Notes under the pieces: generated by a model
Seen by the model: the letters and a program-made list of their open reading frames with translations, nothing else
Databases searched by the model: none
What the model was told of the DNA's origin: nothing
Program-made: the position numbers and the translations under genes
Part shown: positions 26,462 to 36,388 of the stretch, one piece after another
Layout of the letters: every line of letters starts with the position of its first letter
How positions within the stretch are numbered: position 1 is the first letter of the stretch
DNA from: GCA-002050365 sp038235165
Lineage (GTDB): Bacteria; Acidobacteriota; Blastocatellia; Pyrinomonadales; Pyrinomonadaceae
Reading direction: 5' to 3'
Assembly (NCBI GenBank): GCA_038235165.1
Contig: JBBSUG010000017.1
Coordinates: forward strand, 1 to 64,000
Length of the DNA: 64,000 bases

Positions 26462-26841
26462 ATCGTCAGGTGTAAATCGTTTATAGAAAGTAATTCAGGC
26501 TGATCACAAAATCCAATTAAAAAAATCATTTGTGTTATTGACATTGTACCCTTGTGGTGGTAGTGTTTCTACAAATCGACGACATAATTACCGACATCAT
26601 CGGTAATCGCATTGTTACACAATGCACAAATTAAGGGGAAAACATACTTCGTCTTGGAAGAATAATTTGGGGAAATTACTCTTCGTTTTCGAGCAAGTAA
26701 ATAATGGCTTAACGAAAGATTATTTATAGTCTTTTTCATTAATCGTCAGCGGAACTTTAAATTTTTCCCTTGACACTCGAAACTTATAATATGTCCTCGA
26801 TTCAACTTATCTCAAGGATAAGGTTTTTCAAAGCCGTCTAT
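26462..26841 (+). promoter_or_regulatory. upstream region of the giant secreted-protein gene with two promoter candidates
   Basis: No gene is seen. TTGACA at 26538-26543 is followed after 17 bp by TAGTGT (26561-26566), correct spacing but a weak -10. A perfect TATAAT lies at 26785-26790, but its nearest TTGACA (26770-26775) is only 9 bp away, too close for a standard sigma-70 promoter. Either would make a leader of several hundred bases. The region is clearly more AT-rich than the neighbouring genes. Confidence 0.35.
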
Positions 26842-27087
26842 TCGCACGTTTGCGATAGCACGGTTTTTCTTGCTTTAAAAGAAAGCAATATTAAAATTAC
26901 AACATCGGTGAACCGCAAAAAGTCCGGTCGGTAATTGACGTTACCAACCGGACTGCCGGTACACCACAGGAAACGAAATGTTTCGCATAATGCTTACCCG
27001 TACAGTCTGCATTTTACTTCATTTCGTTTCCTAAAACAACCGTCAAAGATAATGCAAATTGTGAAAACAGTTCTATTTTCACAATTT
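26842..27087 (+). promoter_or_regulatory. multi-stem structured leader (possible cis-regulatory RNA)
   Basis: Five successive inverted repeats occur before the giant gene. TCGCA/TGCGA (26842-26855). TTGCTTT/AAAGCAA (26870-26888). A long rod at 26907-26965: GGTG-A-ACCG closing with CGGT-A-CACC, an internal loop CAAAAA against TGC, then GTCCGGT-C-GGTAA pairing with TTACC-A-ACCGGAC over a 6-base loop. AGGAAACGAAATG (26968-26980) pairing with 27020-27032. AAATTGTGAAAA (27056-27067) pairing with 27076-27087. The pairing is direct observation; a regulatory RNA role is inference. I could not match it to a known riboswitch. From 27088 to the start codon nothing else is seen except the ribosome site AGGAGA at about 27227. 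Confidence 0.5.
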
Positions 27088-27241
27088 AAAGGCTGTTTCA
27101 AAAGTCTGAAAATTTGGCTGAATTTATCTTTAAATTGTAACTGTCGTGTTCAGGTAAATCCGTTCAAGATTTGAAAACCCCTGCACTGAAAACGCAGTAA
27201 TTTGTTCATTAATCAAAATAAAATTTAGGAGACCTTTAAAT

Positions 27242-30200
27242 ATGTCCAGACCAATTACACCCAAATCGTTGTCAATACGGCGATTGAATGTCGGTCAGTT
27301 TAGTTTTCAAAAACTAAAAAAACAATTTTTCGCCGTTAGCTGTCTGCTAACGCTTTTCGCTGTTTTGAGCGTCAATATTCCGGCTCAAAAACTCAACCAA
27401 TCAACTTATACCTCAACGGCTTCATCGCAAACCGTTTTTATCGGCGGTATATTAGACTTCTTCAATTTTCTCGACTTTAGTTCGATATTCGGAAAACAAG
27501 AAGTGGAGCGCCGGTTGCCTTCGGCAAGTCCTGCGCTGGAAAGTGATGTGGACCCTACCCGCTATGTTTCCGAACCTCCGACAGTTGCGCTGGCATCATC
27601 TTGCTCAAGCACGGGTGTTACCATCAATATTTCACCGGCACCATTTCCCGCCACTCCGATTCAAACGGCAATCAATAACGCCAATCCCGCTGGCGGCGAT
27701 AAAATTAAACTTGCAGCGGGAACATATACGGAGCAGATCGTCGTTAATAAATGCGTAACGATAGAAGGAAGCGGACAAGGAACTACGTTTATTAAATCGC
27801 CTGATCCGCTTGCGGCAAGTACAGTTTCAGGAGTTACTTGGCGTTCTATCGTCGAGGTTCGCAGTAATTCGTATGTTACGATGACGGATTTGACGGTTAC
27901 AGGTCCTCTTCCTTTCACAACACAGGTTTACGGCGTTTTTGTTGGGGAAAGTGCAACTCTGAAAATGAAAGATGCCAAAGTTACGGCAATTCATAAAACG
28001 AGCGGCATTGACGGGGCGCAGAATGGTACTGCGGTTCTCGCGGGAAGCGTCGGTGCAAACCAAATCGGTGCGATTGATTTTGATAATGTCACGATTGATG
28101 ATTATCAGAAGAATGGAGTTATCGTTACACGCAGCGGTTCAAATGCAATAATTGCAAACAGCACAGTGTCGGGTATCGGACCAACTTCCATAATTGCACA
28201 AAACGGTATTCAAATCGGAAAAGATACGACTGCCGCGTTGACAGGCAATACAGTTAGCGGACATCAATACACTCCGTTAACCGTCGTTGCAGTGGGTATT
28301 CTTCCGTTTGATTCCGGTAATTTGACGGCTTCCGGCAATACTCTAAACGGGAACGATGTGGGAATTTACAGCATAAATTCAACTGTTCCTGTTACATTAC
28401 CGACTTTGGATATTAGTGGAAACACACTTACAAATAATCTATACGGAATTATTTTTGAATCAACGACGGCGACGGTTACAAATAATTTCATCACCGGAAG
28501 TAATTTGGGTATTTTAGGAACTCCTGTTAATGGGCAGACGGTTAAAGTTAATGCCAACTCCGTAACCGCCCCAACGGGCGCGAACAGTGTAGGTATCGCA
28601 TTTGATAACTTTGATTCCGGCAATCCGACCTCGACGGCAGTTATTGACGCACATTTTAATCATATTTTCGGTCATTCAGTCGGACTTGAGAATGATTCGT
28701 CTAGTATGACCAATGCCGAAAACAATTTTTGGGGTTGCAATGCCGGACCTCAATCAGCTTCCGGCAACGGATGCGACACGATTTCAGCTTTGGTGAACGC
28801 AGCACCGTATCTTAAATTGACGGGCATTTCCGCTACTCCGACTTCGGTTAATACAGGCGATCCTTCGACCGTCAGCGGCACGAATCTTAGAATGAATTCC
28901 GCTGGTGCGGATACTTACGCATTGACGGGAAATCCGCACGTTCCAGACGGAATTGTAGTAAATTATACGGCAGCTTTCGGAACGGTTTCACCGGGTTCGA
29001 CAACTATTGTTAATGGTTCGGCAGTCGGTTCGACAACCTTTACGGGTGGCGGACCTTATTCGGGCGATCAATTAGGCGGCGTAACCGCAACGGTTGATAA
29101 TGCCACGGATACAGCCGCGATTACGGTTAACGACACAAGAAAGCCGATGGTTACAATCAACCAAAAAGTAGGTCAACCCGATCCGGCAAACGGTGTTCCG
29201 GTTGAATTTACAGCGGTCTTTGATGAAGAAGTAACGGACTTTACAGGTGCTGACGTTACAATTACGGGAGTAACATTTTCAAGTGTTGTAGTTACCGACA
29301 GCGGCGACCATAAAACATTTAATATTGCAGTTACCCCGACCAGCAACGGTGTTGTTACAGCAAACATTCCGGCTGGTGTTCCGGCAACTACTATGGGCGC
29401 GTTTGATCCTGCCGGTAATCCGAATGAAGCTGCAATTCCGGGCGACAACACGGTGACGTTCTTTTTAGGCGCAATCGAATTAGTAGTTGAACCTACAGGT
29501 GCAAATTGTCTTGGTAACGGTGCACCCGTTCATATGACAATCCAAGGCGCAGTCGCGGCGGCAAGTCCGGGTTATATAATTAGAGTTTGTTCGGGAACGT
29601 ATTCAGCCGGTTTGACAGGCGGCGAAATTAGTATTAACAAGCCCTTAACTGTTATTGCAGCAGAAGCAACAAAGCCGATAATTCAAGTGGATGGCTCAGG
29701 TCCAACCAACGACGGATTTGATGTAACGGCAACAGGCGTAACGCTCGAAAATCTTGAAATCGTAAAAATCGGCACAGGCGACCAACATCATATGGTTCGT
29801 GTCGAAGCTAATGATTTCACGGGACGCGGCAATTACATTCACGGTCCTTCGTGGCAAACTCCGAATCACGTTAGTCGTGCATATGTCTTTAATGCTGGTT
29901 TAACAGGTTGGTTAATAGACACAAATACTGTTGAAGATTTGCGTCAAATTGCTTACACGACCGGAGGTTCGGGAACAGCCAGTAATAACACATGGACAGG
30001 CACAAAAGGTTGGGCAAATGACGGTTCACTTGTCACATTTACAAACAACACAATGACAACCTGTGCGAAGTGTGACACGGATATTGCTTTGTTCAACAAT
30101 GCGGATCCGGCGTATCAGGCATTTTATGCTGATCGCCTTGCGCTTAGTAATGCAAACAATAATGCACACATTGACGTTCAATTTACTGCCGCAAATGACA

Positions 30201-33200
30201 GCGGACGAGCAATTTCGTATGTTGCAACGACCGGTTCTTCGACAAACGACGGACGAGTTGCAACGCCATATGCGAGCATTCAACAGGCGATTTTCAATCC
30301 GGCAAGCGGAATTGTTGACGGGACGCTTCCGGGCGGAATAGTCAATGTTGCGGCGGGAACTTATAATGAAGATGTCAACCTGAGCAGATCGCTGACATTG
30401 CGAGGTCCGAATGTGGGTATTTCGCCCAATACCGGAACTCGTGTGGCGGAAGCAATTTTGGTTGCTCAACCAACTTCTTCATTCCGAAATATCACGGCTA
30501 ATACTCCAAACACGACTTTCGTTGTTGACGGTCTTAGTTTCACAGCAGGTTCGGCATTGCACGACGGAAATCAAATTGGAGCGCAGACAATCAACGGAAT
30601 ATTCCGCAACAATATCGTCCAAAATGCTTCGATCATTTTTATCGGCTCAAGCAGTGAGTATCAAAGTTTGACGGTAACGAATAACCGTTTTTCAAACATT
30701 ACTTCGACACCGAATGCCAGCGCGATGCAGTTTAATTCCGGCGGAACGATGACGGTTACAAATAACGTAATTGACACCACCGGGTTTGCAGGAATTTTGT
30801 TCGACAGTATTACAACGGCGGTAGCTGACGGAAATACCATCTCGAATACACAAGCGCAGGCTATCCAAGTCGGTCCGAATATGGGCAACACCCAAGTTAC
30901 CAATAACCGGATTAACTCTGCCAACATTATTAACGGTGCAGACCGCGGCGGAATTCGGCTTTACGGAACTTCTGTAACAGGTCCCGTTTCGGTTAGCTGT
31001 AACACAATCACCAATTCATACAACGGCATTGCCGTCAAAAATGGTGAAGTTGTTCCGGCTAATATGACGGTCAACAACAATAATTTTGTCGGCAACAGCA
31101 ATTTTGGTGTCTATAATGGCGGCACCGGAACGCTCAACGCACAAAGTAATTATTGGGGAGCGGCAAACGGTCCCGGACCGGTCGGTCCCGGAAGCGGTGA
31201 TAAAGTCAGCACGAATGTTGATTTTTCAGGTTTCTTAGGTTCTCCGGCAACGGGTTGTGCGGCACCTTCCCCGACCTTCCCGACGGTGACGATTAATAAG
31301 GCTGGCAGTCAAAGTGATCCGGCAACCAGTTCGCCGATCAACTTTACGGTTGTCTTCAGCGAAGCCGTGACCGGATTCGACGGCAGCGATCTCGATTTCA
31401 GCGGCAGCACGACGGGCGGAACTTTGGTGGGAACAGTTACCGGCGGCAGCACGACTTATAATGTCGCCGTTAGCGGTATGAGCCACAGTGGTTTAGTAAT
31501 CGCCAAAGTCAAGGTCGGTGCGGCACAGTCGTTGGCGACGAGCAATCCGAGCGCGGCTTCGACTTCGACGGGTAATTCAGTGCAGTTTAATATCGTTCCC
31601 AACAAGGTTTTCGTCACACCGAACGCTCCGCAGGGTTGGTATTACTATGACGATATAACCAATATGCTAATTACGGGTTATGATTTCGTTTACGGTCCAT
31701 CAACACCGCCTTTGCCTTATGGAAGTGCGCGAATTCAAACGGATGATGTCGGTAAAAAAGCATTGGCAACGCAGGCGTATGGCGGCACCCGTCTGGATCA
31801 AATCACCAGCATCAATTACGGTGCTTATACGAATACTCCCGGCAATCCGGCTAAGGCTCCGTCATTTCAATTCGACGTTGACTATGATTTGAACGACAAC
31901 ACCAATATCAATTATCAGGGCAGATTGACGTATGAACCGTATCTAAACGGCACGGTTACTCAACAAATGTGGATGAATCAGGATGCGACCGGCGGAACGT
32001 TCTGGGCAACGAAAACAAGTGTCAACGGCAGCAACGGCAAATGTCCGCAACCGAGTCCGTGTACAAGAGCGCAGCTTTTAGCATTCTTCCCGAATGTCGG
32101 TGTTCACACCGGCGGACAATTGTTGTTCAAAGGTGAAGGTTCAGGCGGCGGTGTCGGATTTGACGGCAATGTTGATGCGTTTACCATCGGTATTAACAGC
32201 AGCAATACGACGTTCGACTTTGAGCCTGCGCCGGTTCCGACCGTTTCATATATGGGCGCAGACCCGACAAGCGCTTCGACTTTGAACTTTAAGGTCGTCT
32301 TTACGGAACCAGTTACCGGATTTACTGATTCAGATGTCACGCTTGGCGGCACGGCAAATCCGACAACCGCAGTTGTTACAGAAATTTCGCCTCCGGGCGA
32401 CGGCACGACTTATAACATTGCCGTTACAGGAATGAGCGGAATGGGAACTGTTACGGTTTCTGTTACGGGAGCGGCGGCGCAAAGTATGAACAGCGGCGCG
32501 ACAAGCGTTGCGTCTAATACCGTCACCGTCAATTTCGACAATTCGGCACCGACAGTGACGGTTATACAGGCAGCCGGACAAGCTGATCCGACAAGCACTT
32601 CGCCAATCAACTTTACAGTTGTCTTCAGCGAACCTGTCACCGGATTCGGCAATGCGGCAAGCGATGTCACCATCGGCGGCACGGCGTTCGGCGCATTTAA
32701 TCTTAAAAATGCCGTCGTCACGCAAGTTTCGCCACCGGGAGACGGAACGACTTATAACGTCGCCGTCAGCGGTATGAACGCAAGCGGAACGGTCACGATC
32801 AGTATTCCGGCAGCGGCGGCGCAGGATAATGTCAGCAATGACAATGCCGCATCGGTTCCGGGAACTTTTGACGATACCGTCACATTTACTATGCCGGCTG
32901 AGACACCGATTACGGTTAATCCGACTAATACAGGTGTAGCTCCGCCGACACCGGGAACGATAACAAGCTGGTGGGGATATAACGATGTTACCAATTCGTT
33001 TACACCTCCGTCTTATGTAACGGGTCCAGCAACTCCGCCGCTCGGAACGGGCAGTGCAAGTTTGAACACGACGGCAACAGGTCAGTATTTGTTCTTCTCG
33101 ACATATTTCAACAATACGCCGTTAAGTCAGATCACTGAGTTAAGCTATTCATCGTATGCGGTTGATGCAAGTAATCAGAATAATCTGCCGACACTGCAAA

Positions 33201-35887
33201 TCGGTATTGATTACGATTCCGCCGATGCTAATACCGGATTTCAGGGCAGATTAGTTTTTGAACCGGTGAACAATCAAACATCGCCGAATCAAGCACCGGC
33301 AGCCACTCCAATGTGGGAACGTTGGAATGCGACAAACGGTAAATATTGGTTCACACAAGGACCGGGAACGGCAGCTTGCGGAGCGGCAACGCCGTGTTCG
33401 CTGGCATCCATTCTGGCAACATATCCGAACATCAACATCCCGAACACTGCCTTTGGCTTTATCGGGTTCAGATCAACCGGCGGCGGCGCAAACGCGGTCG
33501 AAAATTATGTTGATAAATTCACGATTGGTGTCAACAGTGCCAACACGACCTTCAACTTTGAAGCTACACCGCCGACGATTTCGATCAACAGCGTAACGGC
33601 TAATGAAGGCGACAGCGGCAATACGCCATTCACCTTTACCATTACCCAATCGGCAGCGACGACGCTGGCGACGACGGTCAATGTTTCAACAATGGACGGC
33701 AGCGCAATGACTGCCGATAATGATTACACGGCACTGACCAATTTCCCGGTAACGATTCCGGCGGGACAAATGACCGCCACCGTCACGGTAAATGTCAAAG
33801 GCGATGTAATTTTTGAACCAACCGAGAACTTTACGGTCAAATTATCCAACGCCGTTAATGCTGAAATTGCAACCGGCACGGGAACCGGCACGATCACGAA
33901 TGACGATACTTGTGTATATACACTGAGTCCGACATTTGCTAATGTCGCTTATACAGGCGGCAGCGGTTCATTTGGTGTAACGGTTCTGACAGGCTGTACC
34001 TATACAGCCGTGAGTAATGATCCGTTTATTACCGTCACGGGCGGAACTCCGGGCAACGGAAACGGCACGATCAATTACACGGTTGCTTCCAACGCGGCAA
34101 GCCCGACCTACAACGGCGCGGCGCGAACGGGAACAATTACCGTTGGTGGTCAAACCTTTACCGTCAATCAAGCCGCTGCACCGATGAATGTCGTTATTGC
34201 CAGCGGATTGACCGGACTAAACAATACCACGCTGACCGTTCCGGTTGATGTTACAACATTAACGACGGGACGAAATATCGCGTCGTTTGATTTTAATGTT
34301 TCATACGACCCGGCAGTTCTAATGCCGACAATGACCCCGTATGATACGACCGGAACAATACTGCCGAATGATGCGTTGGTAGTGCCTAATGTTGTGTCAC
34401 CCGGAAATCTGAGTTTCAGCGTTACCTCTTCCGACTTGTCAGGGGTCGGAACACTACTGAATCTGAAATTTAAGATTATCGGTGTCGCTCCGGCGTGTAG
34501 TCCGCTAAATTTCATGGCTGCCGGAGTTCAACCGGCGTTCATCTTCAACAACGGTAATCCGGCAGTGACGACGATGAACGGGTCAGCTTGTGTTCTCAGC
34601 GGAACAGTCAACGGACGAGTTTTTTACGGTAACGATGGAACGCTATCAAACGTCGGCGTGCCTAATGCGACTTTAACGGGCGTAGCGACAACCATCGGAC
34701 AACCGACCGTAACGGCGATGAGTGTCGCCCCGACCGGAAACTATTCATTATCCGGTTTCGGCAGCGGAGCCTACACGGTCACGCCGACCAAACCGATGGT
34801 CGTGCAGAACAACATGACCAATCCGAATAATCCGATTTTGTCATTTGATGCTTCGCAGATTCAAAAATACAAAGTCGGTTTGATTACTCTGACTCCCAAA
34901 CAGTTGGAGGCAGCGGATGTTGACGGCAACGGGACGGTTCAATCGTTCGATGCGGCATTGATTCAGCAGTATAAAGCTCAAATTCCGCCAGCTTTTGGAG
35001 TGAACAATACAGGCAAGTGGAAATTTAACCCGCTTAGCAGAGGATATTCCGACACCGATCTTGATACCAATCAGAGCGGACAGGATTATGAAGCGATTTT
35101 ACTCGGTGATGTTGACGGCAGTTATGCAAATGCGCCGACAATTGCGCCGGACGGTGATGACGACGAATTAACAAGTCAGAAATCATCTAATTCGAGCAAA
35201 CAAATTCAGGCTGACATCGCGCTTGCCGGTGTTCAGATTGTTCTGCCGGTAAACAGTTACGGAACGAGTGTTCCGTTCACTATTCCGGTGAACGTTAGTG
35301 ATCTGACCGGGTTGAACGTCACGTCATATGACTTTGATATTGTTTATGATCCGACTGTTATTCAGCCGGTCATGAATTCAGCCGATAATTCCGGCACGTT
35401 AAGCAGCGGATTGAGCGTTATTTCCAATGTTACTGGAACAGGCAGATTAACTGTTTCAGCTGCGGGGGTTAATTCTTTGACCGGTGCAGGGACTTTGTTA
35501 AACCTGAAATTCAAGACGATCGGAGCGACCGGAGCAGTTTCGACGCTTTCGTTCAGTCCTTTTATTTTCAATGGCGGGACACCGATGAATATGTCCACTC
35601 CGGGAACCATAACGATTCTCGGACCATCGGCGACAGGTGTTTCAATCAGCGGCAAAGTGCAGAGTACTAAAGGCAGAGGCGTGGCGAACACTCAAATCAC
35701 GATGACTGACAGTCGTGGTGAAATGCGTACTACCCGCTCCAATCCCTACGGATATTTCAGATTTACCGACGTTCCGGCGGGCGAAGCATATACCGTTAAT
35801 ATTCGGTCGAAACAATATACGTTTACGACCCAGGTGGTAAATGTCTCGCAGAATCTGGACAATCTGATTTTCACTGCTGATAAGTAA
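27242..35887 (+). CDS. giant secreted multidomain protein: beta-helices, Ig-like, Calx-beta, BACON-like, cohesins and dockerin
   Basis: A 2881-residue exported protein with a long n-region signal (hydrophobic FFAVSCLLTLFAVLSV near residues 29-45). Domains in order: parallel beta-helix (about 128-515, ends AENNFWGCNAGP); Ig-like strands (about 525-740); further beta-helix segments (about 743-1335; AGTYNEDVNLSRSLTLRG, AQSNYWGAANGP); Ig-like units of the NFTVVFSEAVTGF type, three copies; an unnamed module of about 210 residues used twice (about 1456-1660 and 1893-2107); Calx-beta (about 2110-2222); BACON-like (about 2224-2312); cohesin-like (about 2315-2455; SFDFNVSYDPAVL); a carboxypeptidase-regulatory-like strand domain; dockerin (about 2533-2624; ADVDGNGTVQSFDAALIQQY); second cohesin-like (about 2657-2800; SYDFDIVYDPTVI); and a C-terminal regulatory-like domain (SGKVQSTKGRGVANTQITM). 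Probably a surface adhesin or polysaccharide-binding protein. The ribosome site is AGGAGA. Confidence 0.88.
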   Translation: MSRPITPKSLSIRRLNVGQFSFQKLKKQFFAVSCLLTLFAVLSVNIPAQKLNQSTYTSTASSQTVFIGGILDFFNFLDFSSIFGKQEVERRLPSASPALESDVDPTRYVSEPPTVALASSCSSTGVTINISPAPFPATPIQTAINNANPAGGDKIKLAAGTYTEQIVVNKCVTIEGSGQGTTFIKSPDPLAASTVSGVTWRSIVEVRSNSYVTMTDLTVTGPLPFTTQVYGVFVGESATLKMKDAKVTAIHKTSGIDGAQNGTAVLAGSVGANQIGAIDFDNVTIDDYQKNGVIVTRSGSNAIIANSTVSGIGPTSIIAQNGIQIGKDTTAALTGNTVSGHQYTPLTVVAVGILPFDSGNLTASGNTLNGNDVGIYSINSTVPVTLPTLDISGNTLTNNLYGIIFESTTATVTNNFITGSNLGILGTPVNGQTVKVNANSVTAPTGANSVGIAFDNFDSGNPTSTAVIDAHFNHIFGHSVGLENDSSSMTNAENNFWGCNAGPQSASGNGCDTISALVNAAPYLKLTGISATPTSVNTGDPSTVSGTNLRMNSAGADTYALTGNPHVPDGIVVNYTAAFGTVSPGSTTIVNGSAVGSTTFTGGGPYSGDQLGGVTATVDNATDTAAITVNDTRKPMVTINQKVGQPDPANGVPVEFTAVFDEEVTDFTGADVTITGVTFSSVVVTDSGDHKTFNIAVTPTSNGVVTANIPAGVPATTMGAFDPAGNPNEAAIPGDNTVTFFLGAIELVVEPTGANCLGNGAPVHMTIQGAVAAASPGYIIRVCSGTYSAGLTGGEISINKPLTVIAAEATKPIIQVDGSGPTNDGFDVTATGVTLENLEIVKIGTGDQHHMVRVEANDFTGRGNYIHGPSWQTPNHVSRAYVFNAGLTGWLIDTNTVEDLRQIAYTTGGSGTASNNTWTGTKGWANDGSLVTFTNNTMTTCAKCDTDIALFNNADPAYQAFYADRLALSNANNNAHIDVQFTAANDSGRAISYVATTGSSTNDGRVATPYASIQQAIFNPASGIVDGTLPGGIVNVAAGTYNEDVNLSRSLTLRGPNVGISPNTGTRVAEAILVAQPTSSFRNITANTPNTTFVVDGLSFTAGSALHDGNQIGAQTINGIFRNNIVQNASIIFIGSSSEYQSLTVTNNRFSNITSTPNASAMQFNSGGTMTVTNNVIDTTGFAGILFDSITTAVADGNTISNTQAQAIQVGPNMGNTQVTNNRINSANIINGADRGGIRLYGTSVTGPVSVSCNTITNSYNGIAVKNGEVVPANMTVNNNNFVGNSNFGVYNGGTGTLNAQSNYWGAANGPGPVGPGSGDKVSTNVDFSGFLGSPATGCAAPSPTFPTVTINKAGSQSDPATSSPINFTVVFSEAVTGFDGSDLDFSGSTTGGTLVGTVTGGSTTYNVAVSGMSHSGLVIAKVKVGAAQSLATSNPSAASTSTGNSVQFNIVPNKVFVTPNAPQGWYYYDDITNMLITGYDFVYGPSTPPLPYGSARIQTDDVGKKALATQAYGGTRLDQITSINYGAYTNTPGNPAKAPSFQFDVDYDLNDNTNINYQGRLTYEPYLNGTVTQQMWMNQDATGGTFWATKTSVNGSNGKCPQPSPCTRAQLLAFFPNVGVHTGGQLLFKGEGSGGGVGFDGNVDAFTIGINSSNTTFDFEPAPVPTVSYMGADPTSASTLNFKVVFTEPVTGFTDSDVTLGGTANPTTAVVTEISPPGDGTTYNIAVTGMSGMGTVTVSVTGAAAQSMNSGATSVASNTVTVNFDNSAPTVTVIQAAGQADPTSTSPINFTVVFSEPVTGFGNAASDVTIGGTAFGAFNLKNAVVTQVSPPGDGTTYNVAVSGMNASGTVTISIPAAAAQDNVSNDNAASVPGTFDDTVTFTMPAETPITVNPTNTGVAPPTPGTITSWWGYNDVTNSFTPPSYVTGPATPPLGTGSASLNTTATGQYLFFSTYFNNTPLSQITELSYSSYAVDASNQNNLPTLQIGIDYDSADANTGFQGRLVFEPVNNQTSPNQAPAATPMWERWNATNGKYWFTQGPGTAACGAATPCSLASILATYPNINIPNTAFGFIGFRSTGGGANAVENYVDKFTIGVNSANTTFNFEATPPTISINSVTANEGDSGNTPFTFTITQSAATTLATTVNVSTMDGSAMTADNDYTALTNFPVTIPAGQMTATVTVNVKGDVIFEPTENFTVKLSNAVNAEIATGTGTGTITNDDTCVYTLSPTFANVAYTGGSGSFGVTVLTGCTYTAVSNDPFITVTGGTPGNGNGTINYTVASNAASPTYNGAARTGTITVGGQTFTVNQAAAPMNVVIASGLTGLNNTTLTVPVDVTTLTTGRNIASFDFNVSYDPAVLMPTMTPYDTTGTILPNDALVVPNVVSPGNLSFSVTSSDLSGVGTLLNLKFKIIGVAPACSPLNFMAAGVQPAFIFNNGNPAVTTMNGSACVLSGTVNGRVFYGNDGTLSNVGVPNATLTGVATTIGQPTVTAMSVAPTGNYSLSGFGSGAYTVTPTKPMVVQNNMTNPNNPILSFDASQIQKYKVGLITLTPKQLEAADVDGNGTVQSFDAALIQQYKAQIPPAFGVNNTGKWKFNPLSRGYSDTDLDTNQSGQDYEAILLGDVDGSYANAPTIAPDGDDDELTSQKSSNSSKQIQADIALAGVQIVLPVNSYGTSVPFTIPVNVSDLTGLNVTSYDFDIVYDPTVIQPVMNSADNSGTLSSGLSVISNVTGTGRLTVSAAGVNSLTGAGTLLNLKFKTIGATGAVSTLSFSPFIFNGGTPMNMSTPGTITILGPSATGVSISGKVQSTKGRGVANTQITMTDSRGEMRTTRSNPYGYFRFTDVPAGEAYTVNIRSKQYTFTTQVVNVSQNLDNLIFTADK

Positions 35888-35909
35888 TTATTAGACAGTG
35901 ACAATGATG

Positions 35910-35942
35910 AAGGGCAGGGAAGAAATTCCCTGCCCTTTTTTT
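35910..35942 (+). terminator. intrinsic terminator of the giant gene
   Basis: AAGGGCAGGGAA (35910-35921) pairs perfectly with 35926-35937 around a GAAA loop, followed by a T run. A textbook Rho-independent terminator 23 bp after the stop. Confidence 0.92.
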
Positions 35943-35962
35943 ATTTTGAAATTTAGAAGGTG

Positions 35963-36388
35963 TCAGCGAGTCCAATCGTTGACCGTCAAGCCGGGAATCT
36001 GTGCGAAATCGGACAGGTTTCTGGAAACCAAAATTGCATCATTGGCGATGGCAATCGCAGCGATTTTCAAATCCATCGTGCCGACGCGGGTTTTGCTTGA
36101 TTTGAGTTTTTGGAATACTTCGACGGCTTTTTCATCGAAATCCACAATCAAAGCATTTCGGTAGTTATTTAGAAATGAATAAAGTCTTTGATAGGCATAA
36201 ATTTGTTCGCCCGGTGTTTTGCTTCTCGCTACAAAAGCGAGCCAGCCACGCATTTGTTCTTCAAACGAGATTATGGTTGTAAAAATATCGTCCTGCGAAA
36301 ACCCGTCTAACTTTTTTTGCAGTTGAGAACCCGCAATAATGTTTTCACGCTGCAATAAACTTATACAATCGGTGTCGAGGATGATCAT
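35963..36388 (-). CDS. PIN-domain toxin, VapC type
   Basis: A 141-residue PIN-domain ribonuclease. The acidic metal-binding residues are in place: LDTDCISLLQ at the N-terminus (Asp5), ISFEEQMRGW (Glu near residue 43), GTMDLKIAAIAIANDAILVS (Asp near 104), and SRNLSDFAQIPGL (Asp near 125). The last motif is typical of VapC toxins, which cut tRNA or rRNA. Its start overlaps the stop of the small upstream gene by 4 bp (ATGA), so the two are translationally coupled as a toxin-antitoxin pair. Confidence 0.85.
   Translation of the reverse strand: MIILDTDCISLLQRENIIAGSQLQKKLDGFSQDDIFTTIISFEEQMRGWLAFVARSKTPGEQIYAYQRLYSFLNNYRNALIVDFDEKAVEVFQKLKSSKTRVGTMDLKIAAIAIANDAILVSRNLSDFAQIPGLTVNDWTR

Noticed and set aside
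26770..26790. Standard sigma-70 promoter with TTGACA and TATAAT
   Set aside because: The boxes are only 9 bp apart, so they cannot work as a pair; only the TATAAT is kept as a weak candidate.
26842..27087. A c-di-GMP-I or other known riboswitch
   Set aside because: Some short words are similar, but the conserved GGGCAAACC and GGACGCAAAGCC blocks and the three-helix layout are not seen; kept only as an unassigned structured leader.
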